Shown: positions 27,583 to 37,467, numbered from the stretch's first letter. The stretch is 54,791 nt of DNA from Azospirillaceae bacterium (GCA_028277115.1 JANQHG010000033.1:1-54791), one strand, 5' to 3'. Numbers and translations: made by a program. The notes: generated from the letters alone by a model not told the origin.

Positions 27583-29718
27583 TCACCCTGCCGCTCGTGC
27601 TCGCCGGCGCCGCAACCACACGAACGCCCCGCCGGCGAGCGCAAGCAGCGCCGCCCCGGTCCCCGGCTCCGGCGTTGCCTGCCCCTTGAACCCGCCCGGC
27701 CCGGCCCCGGCCGGCCCGTAGGCGGTCGGCCCGACACCGGCGACCCGCGGCAGCGGCACTTGGCGGGTCGCCGTGCCGGCCGGGTCGGCGTTGACGATCC
27801 GCTCCGAAACCGCAACGAAGCTGGTCCAGCGGGTGACCAAGGAATAATCGAGACCGAGTTGGGTGACCTCGGCCTGCAGCCGGTCACGCACAGTTTCGGC
27901 GGCGTCGTCGGTCGGCACAACCGCGGTCAGCCGGTGCATCCGGTCGGCGATCGTCGACCGCGCCCAAATCAAGGCGACCGCGTCGCTGTCGGGACCCGAG
28001 GTCGCCGGCAGAGTGACGGTCAGCGGCAGCTCGGCCGGACCCTGCGGGGAGCGGCCTCGGATCGCGATCCGGTGGGTGCCGGGTTGGCTGTAACGCCCGG
28101 TCACCCGCACCGCGCCGCCGGCGAACAGGTCAGGGATCGGGTCCGGGGTCGCGGCGGCGATCGGGGCGTCGCCCCAATCGATCGCAAGATCGGTCAAGAC
28201 GGGCGCGTCGATCCGCGCCGCGAGCGCGCGCGCGACCTCGTCGACCGGTTCGGTCGGGTCCATCACCCGCACGAAACCGCGGCCCGCGCGCGCCATCGCC
28301 GCCAACAGGAACCGGTTGACCGAGGTGCCGACGCCGAAGGCATAAAGCCGCGCCGCGCCGAGCCGGCGTTGGACCAGCGCGATCACCTCGTGATCGTTGC
28401 CGATGTAGCCGTCGGTCAGGAACACCACCAGGCGCACCGCGCCGGTCGGCGGTGTGCCGGCAAGCGCCTGGCGAATGCCCGAGGTCATCTCGGTGCCGCC
28501 GCTGCCGACCAACTGGTCGATGTAGGCAAGGCCGCGGGCGATGTTCGCCGGGGTTGCCGCAAGCGCACTGCGGCCGAACTCGGTCGCGCGGTCGGAAAAG
28601 CGGATGAGCCGGAAATGGTCGCTCGCACGCAGGTTGGACAATGCCGCGCGCATGAAGGCTTTGGACGCCTCGATCGGCAGGCCGTGCATCGAGCCCGAGC
28701 AGTCGAGCACGAACACCAGCTCGCGCGGGCTGATCTCGGCCTCGGCCGGAACCGCCGGGGGCTCGATCAACAGACTGAAAAAGCCGCCGCGCCGATCGCG
28801 GTGGGCGAGCAGGCCGGCCTGGGTCTCCGGCGCGGACAGCACGTAGCGCAGCACAAGATCGCGGTCGTCGGCGATTTGGCCGTCGGTCAGACGGACCTCC
28901 GCGATCTCGCCCCGCGCGGGCGCCGGCGCGGCCGTGGCCGTTGGGTCGGCGTCCTCGGATTCGGACGGTCTGGTCACCGTGATCCGATGGCTCGGGCTGT
29001 CGAGCGCGACAATCGGCATTCCGGCAGCGATCCGGGCGGTCGCGGTGACCCGCGGGCCGACCGCGTCGCTTGGCAGGTCGTGGCCGGCGACCGCCGGGAT
29101 GCGATCGGTCGCGCCGATCCGCCAGCCGTCCGCGGTGACCGTCGCTGGATTGCCGGCGTCGAGCGGGTGGCTGAGCGTGCGCGGCCGATAGCGCGGACCG
29201 ACCACCAAGGGCACCACCAACTGGTAGGCGCCGTCTTGTTTGGGCACGGTCTGGACATATCGCAGACGCACGGTGATCGGCTGATCCGGCATCAGATGCG
29301 CCACGTCCTGGGTGAACAGGTTGGGGCGATGCTGTTCGAGCAGGGCGGCGGCGCGCCCCTCGCGCCTGGCGGTCTCGAACCGTTGGCGGGCGACCTCGAC
29401 CCGGTCGATCCGGGCCCGCACCCGCTCGTCACCGACCACCATCTCCATCTCGAACACCGCGGCAGTGCGATTGAGCGGGAACTGATACCGGCCGTGGAGC
29501 GGCGTTTCCGTCGGGTTGACGAACCGCTGGGTCACCTCGACCGTGGCAAGATCGCCCAGGACGTCGGCATGGACGGTCATCGACAACAGGGGCAGAGAGA
29601 TCCGCCGGCCGTCGTGTTCGGCGACCAACTCTCCCGTCGGCGGGTGGGTGTCGGCGTGGGCCGCGGCGGCGGCGAGCGCCAGTGCGACGACGACCCCAAG
29701 GGCAAGCAAGCGCGACAT
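27583..29718 (-). CDS. VIT/vWA-domain surface protein with a PEP-CTERM sorting signal
   Basis: The 711-residue exported protein has a signal peptide (about 1-22). A VIT domain follows (about 25-160, with VEVTQRFVNPTETPLHGRYQFPL). A von Willebrand A domain (about 330-500) has MIDAS motif DCSGSM at Asp339 and the later GGTEM and FLTDG. The tail is a textbook PEP-CTERM signal: PEPGTG at about 683-688, a hydrophobic segment of about 14 residues and RRRR. The signal is cut by exosortases. The relatives I know of with this domain order are the single targets of 'dedicated sortase' systems in marine proteobacteria, which instead carry LPxTG-like tails. The exosortase gene ends 3 nt upstream and AAGGAG precedes the ATG. 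The protein is almost certainly the neighbour enzyme's substrate. Confidence 0.92.
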   Translation of the reverse strand: MSRLLALGVVVALALAAAAAHADTHPPTGELVAEHDGRRISLPLLSMTVHADVLGDLATVEVTQRFVNPTETPLHGRYQFPLNRTAAVFEMEMVVGDERVRARIDRVEVARQRFETARREGRAAALLEQHRPNLFTQDVAHLMPDQPITVRLRYVQTVPKQDGAYQLVVPLVVGPRYRPRTLSHPLDAGNPATVTADGWRIGATDRIPAVAGHDLPSDAVGPRVTATARIAAGMPIVALDSPSHRITVTRPSESEDADPTATAAPAPARGEIAEVRLTDGQIADDRDLVLRYVLSAPETQAGLLAHRDRRGGFFSLLIEPPAVPAEAEISPRELVFVLDCSGSMHGLPIEASKAFMRAALSNLRASDHFRLIRFSDRATEFGRSALAATPANIARGLAYIDQLVGSGGTEMTSGIRQALAGTPPTGAVRLVVFLTDGYIGNDHEVIALVQRRLGAARLYAFGVGTSVNRFLLAAMARAGRGFVRVMDPTEPVDEVARALAARIDAPVLTDLAIDWGDAPIAAATPDPIPDLFAGGAVRVTGRYSQPGTHRIAIRGRSPQGPAELPLTVTLPATSGPDSDAVALIWARSTIADRMHRLTAVVPTDDAAETVRDRLQAEVTQLGLDYSLVTRWTSFVAVSERIVNADPAGTATRQVPLPRVAGVGPTAYGPAGAGPGGFKGQATPEPGTGAALLALAGGAFVWLRRRRARAAG

Positions 29719-29721
29719 CGG

Positions 29722-31287
29722 TCAAGGGACTCCTTGGCTGGCCGCGGCCGGGGACGCCGCGGCGACAGGCATCGGGTGGTCGAGCGCGCGCAGGAGTCCG
29801 GCGTCGAGCCGGCCGAGCGCGGCGGGCGGGATCGACCAGGGCATGGCGCGCTGGAGCATGGTCCAGCCGGTGCCCGGGCGGTGGAGCCAGTGCCAGACCG
29901 CTTCGGCAACCGAGGCCGCACGGGTGCCGTCGTCGCCGAGGAAGCTGACCGCGATCCGCCAGACCCGACCGTCAGGCGCGGTCGCGCGGTACCAGGCGGT
30001 CGGCAGCGGGTCGAAGCTGCGCCCGAGGGAGCGCACGGCATAGCCGGCACCGGCGAGGCATTCGTCCGGCGCGTGCAGGTGACGCAGCGGCGCGGTGGTG
30101 CGCACCGCCAGAACGGTTGCGGCACCATAGCCGACCTGGACCGCGCCGCCGCCGTAGCGGGCGAAATAGGCGCGCTCGCGTGCGCCGAGCGCGACCGGCC
30201 GCGCCGGCTCGCCGGCGAGCACATGGGGCAGCGTCGGCGGCGAACTGGGGGCCGCGACATCGACCGGGCGCGCCGGTAAGCGCACGATGCCGACCGCGAG
30301 CACCAGCACCCCAAAGGCGACCCAGAGCGGCCGCGCCGCCAGGACGGCGCCGATCGACCGGCCGGGCGGCCAGCGATCACCGGGGGTGTCGGTGAGCGGA
30401 CGCACGGCGGCCGCCCATGCGAGCAGCGCGAGCGCGGCGCCGGCCAGGGTGACAAGCCCGATCGCGTCGTGCCACGGCGCGGCCATGACGTCGATCCCGA
30501 GCGCCGGGCCGTGGACCAGACCAAGCGCCAGCGCGACGATCCGCGCGACGTTGCCGACCACCGCGGCCGCGACCGCGGTCACGAGACCCAGCGCCGCTAC
30601 AGCAGGGCGCGGTCGCACCAGCGCCGCCAGACCGGCGAACAGGGTGACCATCAGGGTCAACCCGCGGGCGCCACTGCACGGCAGATCGACCAACACGTCC
30701 TGGCCGCTGAGCGTCAGCCGTACCCCGGCGCAAACGAGGTCGTCGTGGACGACGCCGAGGCCGAGACACGCGCCTTCAGCGCTCAGCCGCTGGAGCGGAT
30801 AGCCGATCAGACGTTGAACGATCCGCTCCAGCGGCAGGGCGCAGGCAAACAGCACCGCCAGCCAACCCGGCGACAGCGGCCGTGATCGATAATCAACGCC
30901 AAACAACATTGCCAACGCAAAGACATCCACCGCCAACGCCAACGCCGAGAGGACGTGGACGCCCAGCAGCTGCCCGCCGAGCCGCACCAGCGCGGTGACG
31001 CCGACCAGACCGATTGCCAGTTCGCGGCGCCAGTCCATGTCACCGGCACCGGTGGTCCCGGGCCGGCGCGGGCTGGACAGGCTCCACAGCGCGAGCGCGC
31101 CGACCGCTGCGGCGGCGACCGCCCCGGCCCCGGCATCGACCGGGGCGCGCCAGGTTTCGATCAGCCACGCGATCGGTTCGGCGACCAGGATCGCGGCACC
31201 GATCGCCAAGACCACGGCGGCGCAGCGCCGCGGGGTGACGCGAACGGTCTGCGCGGCTCGCACGGTCAAGGGGGTTGGCGCGCTCAC
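29722..31287 (-). CDS. Exosortase with C-terminal EpsI-like domain
   Basis: This multipass inner-membrane cysteine transpeptidase cleaves PEP-CTERM tails. About residues 20-300 contain roughly eight hydrophobic segments and the invariant catalytic set: Cys204 in LPCSGARGL, Arg249 in GNVARIVAL and His273 in PWHDAIGLV. A further TM segment (about 312-330) leads to a periplasmic domain of about 170 residues with HAPDECLAGAGYAVRSLG, matching the EpsI-like domain fused to many exosortases. The start is GTG with GGGAGAG 7 nt upstream. No exopolysaccharide genes, which normally accompany XrtA, are near. I could not assign a named Xrt subtype from memory. Confidence 0.93.
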   Translation of the reverse strand: MSAPTPLTVRAAQTVRVTPRRCAAVVLAIGAAILVAEPIAWLIETWRAPVDAGAGAVAAAAVGALALWSLSSPRRPGTTGAGDMDWRRELAIGLVGVTALVRLGGQLLGVHVLSALALAVDVFALAMLFGVDYRSRPLSPGWLAVLFACALPLERIVQRLIGYPLQRLSAEGACLGLGVVHDDLVCAGVRLTLSGQDVLVDLPCSGARGLTLMVTLFAGLAALVRPRPAVAALGLVTAVAAAVVGNVARIVALALGLVHGPALGIDVMAAPWHDAIGLVTLAGAALALLAWAAAVRPLTDTPGDRWPPGRSIGAVLAARPLWVAFGVLVLAVGIVRLPARPVDVAAPSSPPTLPHVLAGEPARPVALGARERAYFARYGGGAVQVGYGAATVLAVRTTAPLRHLHAPDECLAGAGYAVRSLGRSFDPLPTAWYRATAPDGRVWRIAVSFLGDDGTRAASVAEAVWHWLHRPGTGWTMLQRAMPWSIPPAALGRLDAGLLRALDHPMPVAAASPAAASQGVP

Positions 31288-31490
31288 GGCGGGTCTCTCC
31301 CGGCACCGGTCATAAGGACGGTCCGATCTCTACCCGCCGTGTGGAGCCGAGCGATGACCGGGGCCGGGAAAGTCCGTGCAATCTTGTGCAGACGCCGTGC
31401 AAATCAGGGGGTGCGGTCGCGCCGCCGTGCTGGCACGCGTTTCGATTTGGACACACCCTCGCGCCCAGCGATGCGGTGAATGGAGCACCG

Positions 31491-32180
31491 ATGGTTCAGA
31501 TCCTGGTCGCCGACGACGATGCGGGTTTGCGCGACATCGTGCGGTTCGCGCTCGAGCGCGAGGGCTGGCGGGTGACCGAGGCCGCCGACGGCACCCAGGC
31601 GCTCGCCCAGGTGCGGCGGGCCCCGCCCGACCTGGTGGTGCTCGACGTGATGATGCCGGGGCTGGACGGTGTCGCGGTGTGCCGCGAGGTGCGCAAGCTG
31701 GGTGACCTGCCGATCGTGTTCCTGTCGGCGCGCGACGAGGAAATCGACCGGGTGATCGGGCTCGAGGTCGGCGGTGACGACTATGTCACCAAGCCGTTCA
31801 GCCCGCGCGAGCTGGTGGCGCGGATCAAGGCGGTGTTGCGCCGGCTCGGCGCCGCGCGCGCGGCCGCGCCGGCCGCGGCCCCGGAGACCCTGACGATCGG
31901 CCGGCTGGTGCTCGACCTCGGCGCCCACACCGCGACCTGGGCCGGCGAGCCGGTGGTGCTGACGGTGACCGAGTTCGGGATTCTGACCTCGCTCGCCGCG
32001 CGGCCGGGCCTGGTGCTGTCGCGCGACCAGCTGATGGACCGGGCCTACCCGATCGACAAGCAGGTCGCCGACCGGACGATCGACAGCCATGTCCGCCGGG
32101 TTCGCCGCAAGTTCGCCGACCGCGGCGCCCGGGTGATCGAGACCGTCCACGGGGTCGGCTACAAGCTCGGCCCGTGTTGA
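31491..32180 (+). CDS. OmpR-family response regulator of the exosortase module
   Basis: The 229-residue protein has a receiver with Asp52 (DLVVLDVMMPGLDG) and a winged-helix DNA-binding domain (SRDQLMDRAYPIDKQVADRTIDSHVRRVRRKF). It is divergent from the exosortase (203-nt gap) and overlaps its kinase gene by 7 nt. The ATG at 31491 follows GGAG by 7 nt. The layout matches the regulator that accompanies dedicated sortase systems. It probably controls the exosortase-substrate operon through the shared intergenic region, but no operator was identified. Confidence 0.92.
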   Translation: MVQILVADDDAGLRDIVRFALEREGWRVTEAADGTQALAQVRRAPPDLVVLDVMMPGLDGVAVCREVRKLGDLPIVFLSARDEEIDRVIGLEVGGDDYVTKPFSPRELVARIKAVLRRLGAARAAAPAAAPETLTIGRLVLDLGAHTATWAGEPVVLTVTEFGILTSLAARPGLVLSRDQLMDRAYPIDKQVADRTIDSHVRRVRRKFADRGARVIETVHGVGYKLGPC

Positions 32181-33892
32181 GCCGGGTGGTGGCGGCGGTC
32201 CGGCGGATGCGCGGCCCGCGGCTGCCGATCGGGGCGATCATCGTGCTGGTCCACGGGTTGGTGCTGGGTTTGCCGATCGGCGGCATCTGGGCGCTGCGTT
32301 TGTACGAGAGCGAGTTGGTGCGCCAGACCGAGGCCGAGCTGACGGCGCAGGCGGCGTTCGTCGCGGCGGTGTATCGCGATGCGCTGCACCGCAGTTCGCC
32401 CGGCGGGCGGATCGCCGCCGACTACGGCCGACCGATCCGGGTCAACGACCCGGTGCGGACGGCGGCGCGGCGCGAGGCGGCGCGCCGGCGCACCAGTCCG
32501 ACGACCGCAGCGGCGCTCGGGGCGCCGATCTGGCTGGCCCGGCCGCCGGGGCTCGATCTCAACCGCGATCGCCCCTTGCCGCCGGCGCCGGACACCGCGC
32601 CCACACCCGAGCCGGCCGAGCCAGCGGCCGGACGGGCCGGCCGCGCAATCACCCCGATCCTGCGCGAAGCGCAACGCACCACGCTGGCCGGCATCCGCGT
32701 CACCGACCCAGTCGGCGTGGTGGTCGCGACCACCCGGACCCAACTGGGGCACGCTCTGTCGGGGTGGCCCGAGGTCGCGCGCGCGCTCGATGGCGAGTAT
32801 GTCGCGCTGTTGCGGGTGCGCGAACCCGAAGGGGTGACGCGACCGCCGCTGGAAAGCATCAGCCGCGCCGCGCAGTTGCGGGTGTTCGTGGCGCATCCGA
32901 TCCTCGACCGCGACCGGGTGGTCGGTGCCGTCGTGTTGTCGCGGACCCCCACTGACCTGTTGGGTGCGCTCTATCCCCAGCAGGATCTGTTGGTGATGTT
33001 CGGGCTCGGGTTGATGGCGATCATGCTCGGCGTGGCGCTGGTCACCAGTCTCGCGATCACCCTGCCGCTGCGCGCGGTGGCGCGCCAAGCGCGCCGAGCG
33101 GCGCTTGGCGAGCGCAGCGCGATCCGGTCGCTGCGCTGGCCGATGACCCGCGAGGTCGGCGACGTCTCCGACTCGGTGGAGACGCTGACCCGCAGTCTGT
33201 GGTCGCGCGAACGGGTGGTGCGCGATTTCGCGCGGCGGATCAGCCACGAGCTGAAGACCCCGATCGCCAACGTCAAGGGCGCCGCCGAGCTGCTGACCGA
33301 TCACGGCACAACGATGCCGCTCGGCGAACGCGACCGGTTCGTCGGTCACATCGCGCACAATGCCGAGAAGATGGAGCGCTTGGTGCACCGCCTGCTGGCC
33401 TTGGCGCGCGCCGAGGCCGATGCGCCGGCACTCGGCGCCGGGGTCGTGCTTGGGCCTGCGGTCCGGGCGGCAGTCGAAAGTGCGGTGGCGCGCGGCGAGG
33501 GGCCGATCACGCTTACCATTGCACCGGCCGCCGAGACGGCGCGGGCGGCGGTGCGCCCCGATGCGTTTGAAACGATTCTGACCGGCTTGGTCGAGAACGT
33601 GCGCCAGCACGGCGGCACGCGGGTCTCGATTGCCGTGTCGATCTGCGCGCGCCGCGCGCCCGCCGCCGCGACGGTGACGATCGACGACGACGGCCCCGGC
33701 ATCGCGCCCGCTGAGGTCGAGCGCGTTTTCGATCCTTTCTTCACCACCGCCGCTGATCGCGGTGCGACAGGTCTTGGCCTGACGATCGTCAAGGCTTTGG
33801 TGGATGCAGCGGGCGGCACGATCACGCTGGCGCCGTTGCTCCCGCGCGGCACGCGCGCGGAGATTCGTCTCCCGCGGCTGGACAAGCCGTGA
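32174..33892 (+). CDS. Sensor histidine kinase of the exosortase module
   Basis: The 572-residue membrane kinase has TM1 (about 18-40), a periplasmic sensor region of about 220 residues with a Pro/Ala-rich insertion (LPPAPDTAPTPEPAEP), TM2 (about 275-297), HAMP, phospho-acceptor His358 in RRISHELKTPIAN, and an ATPase domain with DDDGPGIAP and ATGLGLTIVKALV. The GTG start overlaps the response-regulator stop. The domain plan is that of CreC-like kinases. The periplasmic part is where the sorted VIT/vWA protein could be sensed; that link is inference. Confidence 0.92.
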   Translation: MLSRVVAAVRRMRGPRLPIGAIIVLVHGLVLGLPIGGIWALRLYESELVRQTEAELTAQAAFVAAVYRDALHRSSPGGRIAADYGRPIRVNDPVRTAARREAARRRTSPTTAAALGAPIWLARPPGLDLNRDRPLPPAPDTAPTPEPAEPAAGRAGRAITPILREAQRTTLAGIRVTDPVGVVVATTRTQLGHALSGWPEVARALDGEYVALLRVREPEGVTRPPLESISRAAQLRVFVAHPILDRDRVVGAVVLSRTPTDLLGALYPQQDLLVMFGLGLMAIMLGVALVTSLAITLPLRAVARQARRAALGERSAIRSLRWPMTREVGDVSDSVETLTRSLWSRERVVRDFARRISHELKTPIANVKGAAELLTDHGTTMPLGERDRFVGHIAHNAEKMERLVHRLLALARAEADAPALGAGVVLGPAVRAAVESAVARGEGPITLTIAPAAETARAAVRPDAFETILTGLVENVRQHGGTRVSIAVSICARRAPAAATVTIDDDGPGIAPAEVERVFDPFFTTAADRGATGLGLTIVKALVDAAGGTITLAPLLPRGTRAEIRLPRLDKP

Positions 33893-33909
33893 TGCCTGCT
33901 GCGACGTTT

Positions 33910-33950
33910 TGGGGGCTTCGCCCCCAGGTCAGGGGGTTTCACCCCCCGAC
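33910..33950. repeat. GC-rich interspersed palindromic element, copy 2
   Basis: Starts TGGGGGCTTCGCCCCCAGG and continues GTCAGGGGGTTTCACCCCCCGAC. It matches 13171-13212 with few differences, which is far beyond chance for non-coding DNA. More C/G palindromes continue to about 34045, filling the gap between two converging genes. Confidence 0.75.
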
Positions 33951-34048
33951 ACCCCCTGACCAGGGGTGCCCCCTGGACCCCGTAAATGTGTGGGGGTCAA
34001 GGAAGGTGCCCCTTTGCGGGGGCGAGGGGGCAGCGTCCCCGATTTGTC

Positions 34049-34681
34049 TTAGGCCGCGATGAACGGATTGCGCCGCCGCTGCTCGCCGATCGTCGACTGC
34101 GGTCCGTGGCCGGGCAGGAAGACGGTATCGTCGCCGAGCGGCAGCAGCTTGTCGCGGATCGACCCGATCAACGCGTCGAAACTGCCGCCCGGGAAGTCGG
34201 TGCGCCCGATCGAGCCGTCGAACAGCACGTCGCCGACGATCGCCAGCTTGGACGGCGGATGGTGGAAGGCGATGTGACCCGGGGTGTGACCCGGGCAGGC
34301 GAGCACGGTCAAAGTGACCTCGCCGAAGCCGACGGTGTCGCCGTCGGCGAGCCAGCGGGTCGGCGTCACCGGGTCGATCGGCGGAAAACCGAACATCCGG
34401 CATTGTTCGGGCAGATTGTCGAGCCAGAACCTGTCGCCGATCGCCGGGCCATCGACCGGCACGCCGGTCTTGTGCACCAGATCGTTGACCCCGCCGACAT
34501 GATCGAAGTGGCCATGAGTCAACAAGATCCGGTCCAAGCGCACGCCATGCGCGGCGACCGCGTCGAGCAGTCGCGGCGCCTCGCCGCCGGGATCGACCAG
34601 CGCACCGGCCTTGGTCTTGGGACACCAGACAAGAGAACAATTCTGTTCGAGCGGCGTCACCGGGATAATCGCGTAGTCCAT
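34049..34681 (-). CDS. Metallo-beta-lactamase-fold hydrolase (GloB/YcbL-like)
   Basis: The 210-residue cytoplasmic protein has the zinc-binding motif [10 protein letters not shown], a further histidine in [14 protein letters not shown], the bridging Asp in [16 protein letters not shown], and GHGPQSTIG at the end. This is the short glyoxalase-II-like layout without the C-terminal substrate domain, so the natural substrate is uncertain. AGGAG is 6 nt before the ATG. It is divergent from rpmJ. Confidence 0.9.
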   Translation of the reverse strand: MDYAIIPVTPLEQNCSLVWCPKTKAGALVDPGGEAPRLLDAVAAHGVRLDRILLTHGHFDHVGGVNDLVHKTGVPVDGPAIGDRFWLDNLPEQCRMFGFPPIDPVTPTRWLADGDTVGFGEVTLTVLACPGHTPGHIAFHHPPSKLAIVGDVLFDGSIGRTDFPGGSFDALIGSIRDKLLPLGDDTVFLPGHGPQSTIGEQRRRNPFIAA

Positions 34682-34735
34682 CTCGGCTCCTGTCCCAAAA
34701 AACGGCTGGACGGCGGTTCAAGCGCCCGGGTGGGG

Positions 34736-34764
34736 CTTGTGTTCAGCGGGCGTTTGGCTGTATA
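34736..34764 (+). promoter_or_regulatory. Possible promoter of rpmJ
   Basis: TTGTGT at 34737-34742 and TGTATA at 34759-34764, separated by 16 nt, lie about 70 nt before the rpmJ start. It is a match by eye to a sigma-70-like promoter. Confidence 0.35.
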
Positions 34765-34831
34765 CGCCGTCGGTCGCGGACGGCGCAGTCGGGCGCGCCA
34801 CCAACCGATCCATCGAGCAGGTCGTCAGGTC

Positions 34832-34957
34832 ATGAAGATCGTCAATTCCCTCAAAACGCTGAAGCAGCGCGATAAGGGCTGCCGGGTGATCCGGCGCAAG
34901 GGCCGGGTCTATGTGATCAACAAGCAAAACCCGCGGTTCAAGGCGCGCCAGGGCTGA
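34832..34957 (+). CDS. rpmJ: Ribosomal protein bL36, zinc-free (YkgO-like) form
   Basis: The 41-residue protein [20 protein letters not shown] and onward ends [14 protein letters not shown]. Only one of the four zinc-ligand positions is kept (Cys17), so it is the zinc-independent type that is the main L36 of Alphaproteobacteria. It is a monocistronic gene. A weak AGGTC precedes the ATG. Confidence 0.95.
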   Translation: MKIVNSLKTLKQRDKGCRVIRRKGRVYVINKQNPRFKARQG

Positions 34958-34984
34958 TCCGCCGCACCGTCCCGGGCGGGCGGG

Positions 34985-36427
34985 TCACTCGTCCGGTACC
35001 CAGGCGGCGCGCAGGATGTTGGTGTTGCCGGGGGTGCCGAACGGCACGCCCGCGGTGATCACCAGGCGTTGCCCGCTGTGGGCGAACCCGGTTTCGCGCG
35101 CGATCGCGCAGGCCTTCTGCACCATCTCGGCAAAGGTCGAGATGTCTTCGGTGTGCACCGCGTGGACGCCATAGGACAGGGCAAGGCGGCGCGCGGTCGC
35201 GAGCTTCGAGGTCAGGCACAAGATCGGCACCTCGGGCCGTTCGCGCGCGGCGCGCAACGTGGTCGAGCCCGACGTGGTGTAGGTCACGATCACGGCGGCC
35301 TTTAGCGTGCGCGCGACTTGGCGGGCGGCTGCGGTGATCGCGTCGGCGCTGGTCTGGTTCGGGTTGGGATGGCGCGCGTCCATGATCGTGCGGTAAAGCG
35401 GGTCGGTTTCGACCCGGCGCGCGATCCGGTCCATGATCGCGACCGCCTCCAACGGATAGCGCCCGACCGCGGTCTCGGCCGACAGCATCACCGCGTCGGC
35501 GCCGTCGTAGACCGCTGCCGCAACGTCCGACGCCTCGGCCCGGGTCGGGGCCGGCGCGTTGACCATCGAATCGAGCATCTGGGTCGCGACGATCACCGGC
35601 TTGCCGGCCTCGCGCGCTTCGGTCGCGATCCGTTTTTGCAGGATCGGTACGTCCTCGGCCGGCAACTCGACGCCGAGATCACCGCGCGCGATCATGACGG
35701 CGTCCGACAACTCGATCACCTGGTCGAGATGGTCGATCGCGCTCGGCTTTTCGAGCTTGCTCAACAAGGCGGCGCGGCCGGCGATCAGGCGGCGGGCTTC
35801 GGCGACGTCCTCGGGCCGCTGGACGAACGACAGCGCGATCCAATCGACCCCGAGATCAAGCGAGATCCGGAGATCGGCACGGTCCTTTTCGGTGAGCGCG
35901 GAGCGCGGCAGCACCAGGCTCGGCAGGTTGACGCCCTTGTTGTCGGACAGACGGTCGCCGACGATGACCCGGCAGTCGATCCGGCCCGGGGCCGCCGCGG
36001 TGACCGCGAGCCGGACCCGGCCGTCGTCGAGCAGGATCTCGGTGTCGGGTCCAACGCACGCGAAAATCTCGGGATGCGGCAGATGAACCCGGGTCGCGTC
36101 GCCGGGGCTCGGGTCGGCGTCAAGCCGGAACGGCTGGCCCGGGGCGAGCGCGACCTCGCGCGCGGCGAACCGGCCGATCCGCAGTTTCGGGCCCTGCAGG
36201 TCCGCCATCACCGCGATCGGCCGGCCGAGCTCGGCTTCGATCGCCCGGATCGCCGCCAGGCGGGCGGCATGGTCGGCGGCGGTGCCGTGGCTGAAGTTGA
36301 GCCGAAAGACATCGACCCCGGCGGCGAACAACGCCGACAGGCGCTCCGGGCTGCTCGACGCCGGGCCGACGGTCGCGACGATCTTGGTGCTGCGGTGTCG
36401 GCGGATCGACGGGGTCGGACGATCCAT
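34985..36427 (-). CDS. pyk: Pyruvate kinase
   Basis: The final glycolytic enzyme turns phosphoenolpyruvate and ADP into pyruvate and ATP. The 480-residue protein has TKIVATVGPASSSPE at the start, NFSHGT, the active-site block KLEKPSAIDHLDQVIELSDAVMIARGDLGVELP, and the C-terminal HSGQRLVITAGVPFG. The start at 36427 is 17 nt past the thyX stop; an upstream start at 36484 would overlap thyX by 40 nt. It probably shares a transcript with thyX. Confidence 0.96.
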   Translation of the reverse strand: MDRPTPSIRRHRSTKIVATVGPASSSPERLSALFAAGVDVFRLNFSHGTAADHAARLAAIRAIEAELGRPIAVMADLQGPKLRIGRFAAREVALAPGQPFRLDADPSPGDATRVHLPHPEIFACVGPDTEILLDDGRVRLAVTAAAPGRIDCRVIVGDRLSDNKGVNLPSLVLPRSALTEKDRADLRISLDLGVDWIALSFVQRPEDVAEARRLIAGRAALLSKLEKPSAIDHLDQVIELSDAVMIARGDLGVELPAEDVPILQKRIATEAREAGKPVIVATQMLDSMVNAPAPTRAEASDVAAAVYDGADAVMLSAETAVGRYPLEAVAIMDRIARRVETDPLYRTIMDARHPNPNQTSADAITAAARQVARTLKAAVIVTYTTSGSTTLRAARERPEVPILCLTSKLATARRLALSYGVHAVHTEDISTFAEMVQKACAIARETGFAHSGQRLVITAGVPFGTPGNTNILRAAWVPDE

Positions 36428-36444
36428 GCCTGAAGCGCTCTCGG

Positions 36445-37398
36445 TCACGGCTGGCGGCCGAGGGCGGCCATCAGCTCGCGCCACTCGCGTCTGCCGAGGC
36501 CGCTGGTCTCGGCCGTGACCGGTTCGCCGGCGATCAGGCGGCGCACCACCTCAAGCCCGCCGGCCGACAGGGTCACCCCGGACCGGCGATAGTCGCGAAA
36601 GGCGGCGGCGCAAAGCGGCACCCAACGCTCGATGATTTCGAGCAGGCGCTCGGCGTAGGCGCGAATTTCATACTGGGCATGGCGGTCCGCGCGCAAGGAC
36701 AGGAAATGAAACAAGTTATGGAGGTCGATCTTCCAATACCACTGGGTGTAGGTGCTGAGCGGCAAGGTGATCCGGGCGAGCTCGCGGGCGAGCCCGACCG
36801 GGTCGGTCTCGGGGCCGTCGCCGGTCGGCTCTGGGGCCGGGGCGAGCGGTACCAACAGCTCGTCATAGGCATCAAACGCGGCCTCGGCAGTCGCGCGCAG
36901 CCGGTCGCGCACCTCGGCGGCGGCGGCCGTCGGCAGCGCCTCGCCGCGGCCCTGGCGATTGACGGTCGACTGCCCGGCCAGCATGTCCGGCTCCGGCAGA
37001 TAAAATTCGCGGTCGAGGATCGAATAGCGCGCCGAATACTCGTTGACGTTGGCGGTGCGGTGGCGGATCCACTGACGGGCGACAAAGATCGGCAGCTTGA
37101 CGTGCAGCTTGATCTCACACATCTCAAACGGCGAGCTGTGGCGGTGGCGCATCAGATAGCGGATCAGCGCCGCGTCTTCGCTGACCCGGCGGGTGCCGCG
37201 GCCATAAGAGACCCGGGCCGCCTGGACCACCGCGCGATCGTCGCCCATGTAATCGATCACCCGGATGAAGCCGTGATCGAGCACCGGCAACGGCTCGTAG
37301 AGGATCTCCTCGAGCGCAGGCACGGTGGCGCGCCGGGTCAGGGTGCGGTCAGCCCGGAGGTCGTCGATTTCCCGGCGGTCAGCCGCGCTCAGCGTCAT
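36445..37398 (-). CDS. thyX: Flavin-dependent thymidylate synthase
   Basis: ThyX makes dTMP from dUMP using FAD, NADPH and methylene-tetrahydrofolate. The 317-residue protein has the signature RHR followed by seven residues and Ser ([17 protein letters not shown]), also [13 protein letters not shown] and [20 protein letters not shown]. The start at 37398 is chosen because GAGAGGAGGG lies directly upstream; a longer frame from 37440 has no such site. Its 5' region abuts the ssrA promoter on the other strand. Confidence 0.97.
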   Translation of the reverse strand: MTLSAADRREIDDLRADRTLTRRATVPALEEILYEPLPVLDHGFIRVIDYMGDDRAVVQAARVSYGRGTRRVSEDAALIRYLMRHRHSSPFEMCEIKLHVKLPIFVARQWIRHRTANVNEYSARYSILDREFYLPEPDMLAGQSTVNRQGRGEALPTAAAAEVRDRLRATAEAAFDAYDELLVPLAPAPEPTGDGPETDPVGLARELARITLPLSTYTQWYWKIDLHNLFHFLSLRADRHAQYEIRAYAERLLEIIERWVPLCAAAFRDYRRSGVTLSAGGLEVVRRLIAGEPVTAETSGLGRREWRELMAALGRQP

Positions 37399-37467
37399 GT
37401 GCCCTCCTCTCGGCCCGTCTGCCGGGTTCTCGAAGGTCATCGATTTCGAGCCATTTGTCCATCGGCC

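Noticed and set aside
27760-30279. Long plus-strand open frame opposite the VIT/vWA and exosortase genes
   Set aside because: It is rich in Arg, Gly, Asp and His with no domain, and mirrors the codon bias of the two well-supported minus-strand genes.
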